Source of the DNA: JAEUKH01 sp964447205
GTDB lineage: Bacteria > Myxococcota_A > Polyangia > Polyangiales > Ga0077539
Assembly (NCBI GenBank): GCA_964447205.1
Contig: CAYUSB010000003.1
Coordinates: 62,001 to 126,000 of the forward strand
DNA: 64,000 nt
Direction: 5' to 3'
Position 1 is the first letter of the stretch. Each line of letters starts with the position of its first letter. The position numbers were made by a program, and so were the translations under genes. Of this stretch, positions 59,113 to 64,000 are shown piece after piece. Under the pieces are notes generated by a model. That model had not been told where the DNA came from and did not search any database. It saw nothing but the letters and a program-made list of their open reading frames with translations.

Positions 59113-60752
59113 ACGCGCCTCCAGGTCTCCAGGGCCACCACCTCACCCACCGTTCGGGCCACCCGCCCGCCGGGCCGAACCCCCGCCACCGCCGCCGCCC
59201 GCCCAGGCTCTGCCCGCACGAGGCGCCACCCGGCCGACGCCCGGGCCGAGGCCGCCGCCGTACGCCCGCGGCGCGAGACATCATAGTCAACCGCCTGGAC
59301 GGCCTCCTCGACCGCGCTGAAGCGCTCCATCACCCGCCCGTCGAGGCTCACCTCCCAGCGCCGCCCGCGGGCTCCGCGACAGAGCACCAGGGCCTCGGAG
59401 AGCCGCCCCGGGGAGGGCTCGAAATGCAGGGCGAGCCCCTTGCCCCCGAGCGACTCCCAGGCGTTGCCCGAGATGGCCCGAACGTCCGCATCGACCGACT
59501 GGGTCAACGGGTCGAAGGCCGCCGCCCGGGCCTCGATCTCGCTCAGGGTGATGGCCGCGGCCTCGGCCACGAAGGCCGGGTGGTCGAAGCCGTACGGGGC
59601 GAACACCCCAAGGGCCTCGCCCACCTCGCGGCCCTCCAGATTGAGCGAACGGGGCATCCCGAAGAGGGACGGGAGGGTGCACAGGCTCAACGACGACACG
59701 TCCACGAAATCGAGCACGAGGCAGTCGCGTTTGCCCTCCGCGAGGCGGGTCCCGCGGCCGACGCACTGGGCGTACATGCCCTCGGAGCGGGTGGGACGGG
59801 CCATGGCGATGCACGACACCCCCGGGTCGTCGAAGCCCTCGGTGAGGACCGCCACGTTGGTCACCACCTGCACACGCCCCGCGGCGAAATCCGCCAGGGC
59901 CCTGGCCCGCGCGTCCGCGGGCATCTCGCCGTACACCGCCGCCGCCCTGACCCCCAGGGCCGCGAGCGAACGCCGGAGGTTTTGCGCGTGGGAGACCGTG
60001 ACGCAGAAGGCCACGGTACGACGGTCGCGGGCCAGCTCTTGGATCGTGCGGGCCACCAGGGCGTTGCGCTCCTCGATGTCGACGGCGTCGGCGAGCTCGT
60101 CCTCGCGCAGGTCGGCGTCGCCGCGAGGGGCCGTGATCCGGGTGAGGTCGGCCTCGGTGGCCACCCGGTACCCCCGGAGCGGGACGAGGTAGCCCTCGGC
60201 GATCATCTCGGGCAGGGTTCGGGCGTAGACGATCTCGTCGAAGACGCGCTCGAGGGCCTTGCCGTCGCCGCGGGCGGTGGTGGCGGTGAAGCCGACGAGG
60301 GTCCCGTCCCAGTCGCCCTCGAAGCAGCCGAGCTCGCGCAGGACGCGGAGGTTGTCGTCGGCCGGGGCGTGGTGGCACTCGTCGTAGATCACCAACCCCG
60401 GGCGCAGGGTCTGACGCAGCCGCACGAGGCGCTCCGACCGCAACGAACGCACCGAGCACACCACCACCCGGGCCGCGGGGTCGGCCCGACGTTCGCCCTG
60501 CTCGACGGACACCCGGGCCGTGGGGCCGAGGGCCCGTTGCAGCTTGTCCGCAGCCTGGGCGAGGAGTTCTTCGCGGTGGGCGATCACCACCACGGGGCGC
60601 CGGGCCATGCGCGCGAGTTGGGCGAAGACCACCGTCTTGCCCGCCCCCGTCGGCAGACACACCAGCATCCGACGAACCCCCCGGCGCCGGGCCGCAAGCA
60701 CCGCCTCGATGGCCTCGCGCTGGTACGGTCTCAGGGTCGGGGGGTCGGACAC
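59103..60752 (-). CDS. RadD-like SF2 DNA helicase
   Basis: A protein of about 549 aa with a complete superfamily 2 helicase core. Motif I is LPTGAGKT, motif Ia VVIAHREELL, motif II YDECHHAPADD (DECH), motif III VGFTATTARGDGKAL, motif V VLTEGFDDPGV and motif VI QCVGRGTR. The order and length match RadD/YejH-type helicases involved in DNA repair. The C-terminal 180 residues are a separate domain of unknown fold. GTG 60752 (VSDPPTLRPYQREAI) is preferred; GTG 60794 would add a Gly-rich leader. It is divergent from the receptor-channel gene at 60843 and overlaps the methyltransferase gene. Confidence 0.9.
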   Translation of the reverse strand: MSDPPTLRPYQREAIEAVLAARRRGVRRMLVCLPTGAGKTVVFAQLARMARRPVVVIAHREELLAQAADKLQRALGPTARVSVEQGERRADPAARVVVCSVRSLRSERLVRLRQTLRPGLVIYDECHHAPADDNLRVLRELGCFEGDWDGTLVGFTATTARGDGKALERVFDEIVYARTLPEMIAEGYLVPLRGYRVATEADLTRITAPRGDADLREDELADAVDIEERNALVARTIQELARDRRTVAFCVTVSHAQNLRRSLAALGVRAAAVYGEMPADARARALADFAAGRVQVVTNVAVLTEGFDDPGVSCIAMARPTRSEGMYAQCVGRGTRLAEGKRDCLVLDFVDVSSLSLCTLPSLFGMPRSLNLEGREVGEALGVFAPYGFDHPAFVAEAAAITLSEIEARAAAFDPLTQSVDADVRAISGNAWESLGGKGLALHFEPSPGRLSEALVLCRGARGRRWEVSLDGRVMERFSAVEEAVQAVDYDVSRRGRTAAASARASAGWRLVRAEPGRAAAVAGVRPGGRVARTVGEVVALETWRRVWG

Positions 60753-60842
60753 GGGGCGGAGTATTCCGCCGCCTCCGCCCGGCGGCAACCGCACAACGAG
60801 GGTTCAACCGGGGAGGCGATTGCCGTACGGTGCAGGGCAACC

Positions 60843-62006
60843 ATGGGAACGCGGACACATGCGGGGTGGGGGGTGTTCCTGGCCGTGCTCCTGGCCGTGC
60901 TCGTGTCCCCCTCGTGGGCGCGGGCCGACGACGACGCCGGGGTGTCGGGCGACGCGGGGGTCACGGCGGCTCCGTCGAGAGAGCCCGTCCAGACCGAGCG
61001 GGTGCTGCGGGTGGGCGTAGCCGGGGCGGTTCCGTTTGTGATCCCGGCCGAGCAGGAGGGGGACGAACCCCAGGGCTTCAGCGTCGACGTCTGGCGGGCC
61101 GTCGCCGAGCACAACCACTGGGCCTACCGCTACCTCCCCATCCCGCGCACCGACCAGATGCTCCGGATGCTGGCCGCGGGCGAGCTCGACGTGGCCGTGG
61201 GCCCCACCAGCATCACCGCCGACCGGGCTCGCACGGTGGCCTTCAGCCAGCCCTACCAGGACGCCAGCCTCGCCATCGTCTCCCCCGCCGAGCGCGGCAT
61301 CGGCTCGCGGATCCGCCCCCTCCTCTCCCGGGCCCTGTGGATCGGCGGGGCCTCCCTCGGATTCGTCCTCCTGCTCGTGGGCACCCTCGTGTGGCTGGCC
61401 GAACGTCGCCGCAACCCCGACCAGTTTCCGCCTTCCCCCGCCGCGGGCATCGGCAACGGGGTCTGGCTCGCCCTGGTCACCATGACCACCGTGGGCTACG
61501 GCGACCGGGCCCCGATGACCCCCCTCGGGCGCCTCATCACCGGCCTGTGGATGCTCGCCGCCCTGGTGATCACCTCGTCGCTGACGGCCTCGATCACCAC
61601 CACCCTCACGGTGTGGCAGCTCGATCCCGCCGCGGTCGTCTCCGCCCGCGACCTGCGGGGCCGCCGCGTGGGGACCGTCCGGGGCACGACCTCCGAGCGC
61701 TTCGTCGGCCGCCAGGAGGCCACCCTCGTGCCCTTCCCGACCCTGGCCGGGGCCCTGGAGTCGCTCCGCCGTCGGGAGGTCTCGGCCGTGGTCTTCGACC
61801 GCCCCGTCCTGCGGCACCACCTCAGCACCCACCCCGAGGATCCCCTGCAGCTCTCGACGGCCTCGTACGAACCCCAGGGATACGGCTTCGCGGTCCCACA
61901 CGGGAGCCCCCTGCGGGTCCCCATCGACGTGTCCCTCCTCACCCTGCGCCAACGCGGAAACCTCGCCGCCCTCGCCGCCCGATGGCTCGGCGAAGCGACG
62001 CCCTGA
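60843..62006 (+). CDS. GluR0-type glutamate-receptor ion channel homologue
   Basis: A 387-aa prokaryotic ionotropic receptor. Signal peptide about 1-28. The ligand-binding lobe S1 is 52-150, with the amino-acid-binding arginine region TSITADRARTVAFSQPYQ, cited here as SITADRARTV. A membrane helix lies at about 164-186. The pore loop has the potassium selectivity signature TVGYGD (216-221). A second membrane helix spans about 229-255, then the S2 lobe follows to the end (GTVRGTTSERFV, EPQGYGFAVP). This is exactly the S1-M1-P-M2-S2 order of GluR0, in which ligand in the periplasm opens a K+ pore. An Asp/Ala-rich linker precedes S1. It is 41 bases upstream of the NAGPA gene. Confidence 0.9.
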   Translation: MGTRTHAGWGVFLAVLLAVLVSPSWARADDDAGVSGDAGVTAAPSREPVQTERVLRVGVAGAVPFVIPAEQEGDEPQGFSVDVWRAVAEHNHWAYRYLPIPRTDQMLRMLAAGELDVAVGPTSITADRARTVAFSQPYQDASLAIVSPAERGIGSRIRPLLSRALWIGGASLGFVLLLVGTLVWLAERRRNPDQFPPSPAAGIGNGVWLALVTMTTVGYGDRAPMTPLGRLITGLWMLAALVITSSLTASITTTLTVWQLDPAAVVSARDLRGRRVGTVRGTTSERFVGRQEATLVPFPTLAGALESLRRREVSAVVFDRPVLRHHLSTHPEDPLQLSTASYEPQGYGFAVPHGSPLRVPIDVSLLTLRQRGNLAALAARWLGEATP

Positions 62007-62047
62007 GCCCAACACTCCCGCAGACCCCAGCGGTACACTCCGCGCCC

Positions 62048-62920
62048 ATGCGCCCCCTGGGCATCGCCGGGATCGTCCCCCTCGCCCTCACCCTCGCCCT
62101 CGCCCTCGCCCCGCGGCCCGCCGCAGCCCAGTGGGCCCGCGTGGCCCCGGGGCTCAGCCTCCTGCAACAGTCCCGGGTCGTGGCGGGGCTCCCCCGGGTC
62201 GTGTCCGCCCTCCGGGTCGACCTCTGCCACCCCGCCGTCGAGCTCCGGGTCACCACCCCCGCCGAGCAGGGCCGTACGGTCGTACAATGGGCCCGGCGGG
62301 TCGGGGCCGCCGCGGCCATCAACGGCGACTACTTCGACCCCCACACCCTGCGCCCCCTCGGTCCCACCCGCGGGGCCGGGGTCGACTGGCCCACCCGCCC
62401 CTGGGAGCTTCACGAGGCCCTCTTCGTGGCCGCCCCGGGCGGCAGGGCGGCCCTCCTCGACACCCTCACCCCCGCGGGGGCCCTCACCCCCAACGCGGCC
62501 CTCGCCCCGCCCACATGGACCGAGCTCCTCGCGGGACGAGAGCGGGTCCTGGTGGGGGGAGAGCCCCGGGACAACCCCGCCCTGAGCCCGCGCCACGAGC
62601 GCCACCCCCGCACGGGCCTCGGCCTCAGCCGCGACGGGCACACCCTCGTGCTGGTGGTGATCGATGGACGGAGCCCCCTCTCCGCCGGAGCCACGCCCCG
62701 GGAGCTCGGTCAGGTCCTGCGCGACCTCGGGGCCTGGGAGGGGATCAAACTCGACGGGGGCGGGTCGTCGGGGATGTTTGTGCGGGGCCGTGGGGTGGTC
62801 AATCGCCCGAGTGATGGGCACCCGCGGGCCGTGGCCACCCACCTCGGGGTGATGGTGGGTACGCCTCGGGTCGACGCCCCCCCGCGCTGCTCGGTCGACC
62901 TCGCCGCCCGGCCCGACTGA
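62048..62920 (+). CDS. Secreted phosphodiester glycosidase (NAGPA domain)
   Basis: A 290-aa exported protein with signal peptide (about 1-27, ending AAAQ). The NAGPA/DUF2233 fold is marked by AAINGDYFDP (about 95-104), RHPRTGLGLSRDG, LVLVVIDGR and the catalytic-region motif IKLDGGGSSGMFV. Members cleave N-acetylglucosamine phosphodiesters or related sugar-phosphate links in exopolysaccharide and teichoic-type polymers. A TACACT hexamer lies nine bases before ATG 62048, possibly the -10 of a short-leader promoter. Its last 19 bases fall inside the 33-bp direct repeat at 62902-62934. Confidence 0.88.
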   Translation: MRPLGIAGIVPLALTLALALAPRPAAAQWARVAPGLSLLQQSRVVAGLPRVVSALRVDLCHPAVELRVTTPAEQGRTVVQWARRVGAAAAINGDYFDPHTLRPLGPTRGAGVDWPTRPWELHEALFVAAPGGRAALLDTLTPAGALTPNAALAPPTWTELLAGRERVLVGGEPRDNPALSPRHERHPRTGLGLSRDGHTLVLVVIDGRSPLSAGATPRELGQVLRDLGAWEGIKLDGGGSSGMFVRGRGVVNRPSDGHPRAVATHLGVMVGTPRVDAPPRCSVDLAARPD

Positions 62921-62934
62921 TGGCGTTGCTCAGT
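62902..62934. repeat. 33-bp direct repeat, left copy
   Basis: It contains the last codons and stop of the glycosidase gene (CGCCGCCCGGCCCGACTGA and onward). It matches 63559-63591 at 31 of 33 positions in the same orientation. The two copies bound a gene-free segment rich in inverted repeats, as expected for a target duplication or an unequal crossover. Confidence 0.8.
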
Positions 62935-62968
62935 ACCACTCCACACAAGTTCGTTCCCAGAATGGGTC

Positions 62969-62997
62969 GGCCCGGCGGCCCGGCGGCCCGGCGGCCC
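62969..62997. repeat. GGCCCGGC octamer array
   Basis: The octamer GGCCCGGC occurs three times plus five bases in tandem (62969-62997), directly leading into the left inverted repeat. Confidence 0.85.
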
Positions 62998-63053
62998 TCA
63001 CCCAATACTGTTCGCACGTCACCCAACTACCCTCTCCCGTGACCGGGAGAGGG
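62993..63053. repeat. Left copy of a 61-bp palindromic intergenic repeat
   Basis: It ends in the perfect hairpin CCCTCTCCCG-TGAC-CGGGAGAGGG (63030-63053). The whole element, starting GGCCCTCACCC, is repeated in inverted orientation at 63493-63554 with about 85 percent identity by eye. It resembles widespread REP-like elements of GC-rich bacteria. The hairpin may also end transcription from either side. Confidence 0.8.
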
Positions 63054-63068
63054 CGCCATCTTACCGTT

Positions 63069-63227
63069 AAACCGCGGCCAGTTCGGGATGTGTAGTTTTC
63101 TCAACGAGACGCAAGCCAGGCAAGGAAGGGCGACGACGGCGGGCTCCATGCCCGGCGAGGAGACCTGACGCCGCATGGCGACGCGGATCGGCAGGGAAAA
63201 CTACGCATCCCGAGCTGGACGTGGTTT
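63069..63227. repeat. 34-bp inverted repeats around a 91-bp core (MITE-like or structured RNA)
   Basis: AAACCGCGGCCAGTTCGGGA onward (63069-63102) and its reverse complement at 63194-63227 agree at 29 of 34 positions. The conserved core is CGGGATGYGTAGTTTTC. The 91-base centre (63103-63193) has no open frame of note but contains further short palindromes. The element could be a miniature mobile element or a folded RNA. The base composition is less GC-rich than the surrounding genes. Confidence 0.6.
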
Positions 63228-63492
63228 AGAATAGAGTGTGCGAGGGCCGCCGGCCCTGGCGCCATCCTCCCCGATCTGGGCACGATTTCGCGCGGTGCAG
63301 TACCCAGTCAACCCGCGGGCTACCGATCGGCCGACGAGAGACTCCGAGCGCAGCCGAACACAAGACATTTTCGTTGGTAACTCTCAGCCAAAAAGATAAG
63401 AAATGGGCTACGCGCGCGCCGCAGAGGGAGACACCTTATCCCCCAGGCGGCCCGTTGTGCACCCATACATTCGATTTTCATGGCAAGAAGGA
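63228..63492. other. Gene-free centre of the repeat segment
   Basis: No gene, RNA or promoter is recognised. GC content falls around 63350-63490, with A/T-rich patches such as ATTTTCGTTGG and AAAAAGATAAGAAATGG. Reading frames here are short and unlike the codon use of the genome. Confidence 0.4.
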
Positions 63493-63554
63493 ACCCTCTC
63501 CCGGTTACGGGAGAGGGTAGATGAGTGACGCACGAACAGGATGGGGTGAGGGCC
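63493..63554. repeat. Right copy of the palindromic intergenic repeat
   Basis: It begins with the perfect 11-bp stem ACCCTCTCCCG-GTTA-CGGGAGAGGGT (63493-63518) and continues to GGTGAGGGCC. As a whole it is the inverted counterpart of 62993-63053, with one single-base length difference. It almost touches the right direct repeat at 63559. Confidence 0.8.
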
Positions 63555-63558
63555 CCCG

Positions 63559-63591
63559 CGCCGCCCGGCCCGACTGATGGCGTCTCTCAGT
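63559..63591. repeat. 33-bp direct repeat, right copy
   Basis: Same orientation as 62902-62934, differing at two bases. It includes the stop codon (63587-63589, minus strand) of the last gene in the window. Confidence 0.8.
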
Positions 63592-64000
63592 GCCCTGCCC
63601 CGTCGGTCGCCACGCAGCGCGTAACGGCCTCGCCCATCGTCTGGACCCCCGGGCACACCGACTGGGCGATGGCCCCCGCCCCCACGGCCATCACCAGCAC
63701 CAGCAGGGCCCTTCCCCACGTGGCCTTCCAGAGCGTGCGCGACCAGCTCCGCCCCTCCACCCGCCGGGCCGCCCGGGCCAGGGTGCCAGCCAACACCAGC
63801 TCGAAGGCCGCCTCCCCGAGGATGGCCGGGGCCTGCCACACGCTCAGCGCCGCGGCTCCAAACACCGCAGCCACCACGGCCACCACCACCGCGATCACCA
63901 CCACCGCGACCACGCCCTCGCCGTCGACATCGAGGCTCACCCCGCCGCTCCCGCTGCTCCCACCACCACCGCTGGCGGCCTCTGCGGGCCCCCCGAGGTC
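63587..64000 (-). CDS. Membrane protein, C-terminal part (gene runs off the window)
   Basis: The open frame continues without a stop to the edge of the window, so only the last 137 codons are seen. It starts in a Gly/Ser-rich linker (GGGGSSGSGG), then a hydrophobic helix (VVAVVVIAVVVAVVAAVFGAA). A basic loop (RAARRVEGRSWSRTLWKATWG) and a second helix (ALLVLVMAVGAGAIAQ) follow, and a short tail with two cysteines. An internal GTG at 63940 could start a 117-aa protein, but the in-frame Gly linker argues for a longer one. No family can be named. It converges with the glycosidase gene across the repeat segment. Confidence 0.6.
   Translation of the reverse strand, partial: DLGGPAEAASGGGGSSGSGGVSLDVDGEGVVAVVVIAVVVAVVAAVFGAAALSVWQAPAILGEAAFELVLAGTLARAARRVEGRSWSRTLWKATWGRALLVLVMAVGAGAIAQSVCPGVQTMGEAVTRCVATDGAGH

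Noticed and set aside
60752..60842. Extended helicase start at 60794
   Set aside because: The additional residues are Gly/Pro-rich and the conserved family start matches the GTG at 60752. The longer start would also use up most of the divergent promoter region.
1..64000. tRNA or rRNA genes
   Set aside because: A read of both strands for the conserved TPsiC-like GGTTCGAATCC context and for rRNA core segments found none.

Overview
The window is very GC-rich, gene-dense bacterial DNA. Its gene content points to a Myxococcota (Polyangia-like) chromosome. Supporting signs are many lipoproteins with acidic or Pro/Ala-rich linkers, RCC1-repeat lipoproteins, Pkn2-type Ser/Thr kinases beside a TPR protein, SWIM/WGR/HEAT proteins and a Mx162-type retron, a class first found in myxobacteria. 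This assignment is inferred from gene content only; no rRNA, tRNA or marker gene is present. Genes lie in long same-strand runs, and many neighbours share 4-base ATGA or GTGA overlaps, which also fix many start codons.

Layout. 93-5101 (+): apolipoprotein N-acyltransferase, then a three-gene operon of a pentahaem cytochrome, a HEAT-like secreted protein and an RCC1 lipoprotein. 5416-6096 (+): two small proteins, the first behind a structured leader. 6123-13569 (-): one run coding a lipoprotein, an NFACT/RqcH protein, a Pth2-type peptidyl-tRNA hydrolase, a BtuF-like binding protein, an aldehyde dehydrogenase, a Sel1 lipoprotein and an amidohydrolase. 13684-17193 (+): secreted protein, ECF sigma factor, membrane partner and RCC1 lipoprotein. 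17293-23330 (+): a complete Mrp Na+/H+ antiporter operon (AB fused, C, D, E, F, G), followed by an orphan RCC1 C-terminal repeat. 23683-26272 (-): HEAT protein, YkgJ-like protein and APH-type phosphotransferase. 26372-35711: lipid kinase, BrkB protein, NTPase-like protein, formyltransferase-like protein and several lipoprotein or membrane unknowns.

36323-49251 (-) is the most striking part. A retron (reverse transcriptase plus a complete msr-msd RNA locus with a 38-bp msd stem) lies directly downstream of a three-gene, 4-base-overlapping operon. That operon codes a 920-aa helical-repeat protein, a 2122-aa WD40-HEAT protein and a 620-aa SWIM/WGR-like protein. This is the best candidate for an undescribed system, possibly in conflict or defence; that function is inference.

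49387-54244 holds a nucleotidyltransferase-like pair, a TPR/two-kinase cluster and a nuclease-like remnant. 54264-60752 (-) holds a SUMF1-fold lipoprotein that lacks the FGE catalytic cysteines, a quinone oxidoreductase, a large coiled-coil membrane protein, a TrmN6-like methyltransferase and a RadD-like helicase. 60843-62920 (+) codes a GluR0-type ligand-gated potassium channel homologue and a NAGPA-type glycosidase. 62902-63591 is a gene-free repeat element with inverted repeats and 33-bp direct repeats. The window ends inside a membrane-protein gene on the minus strand.
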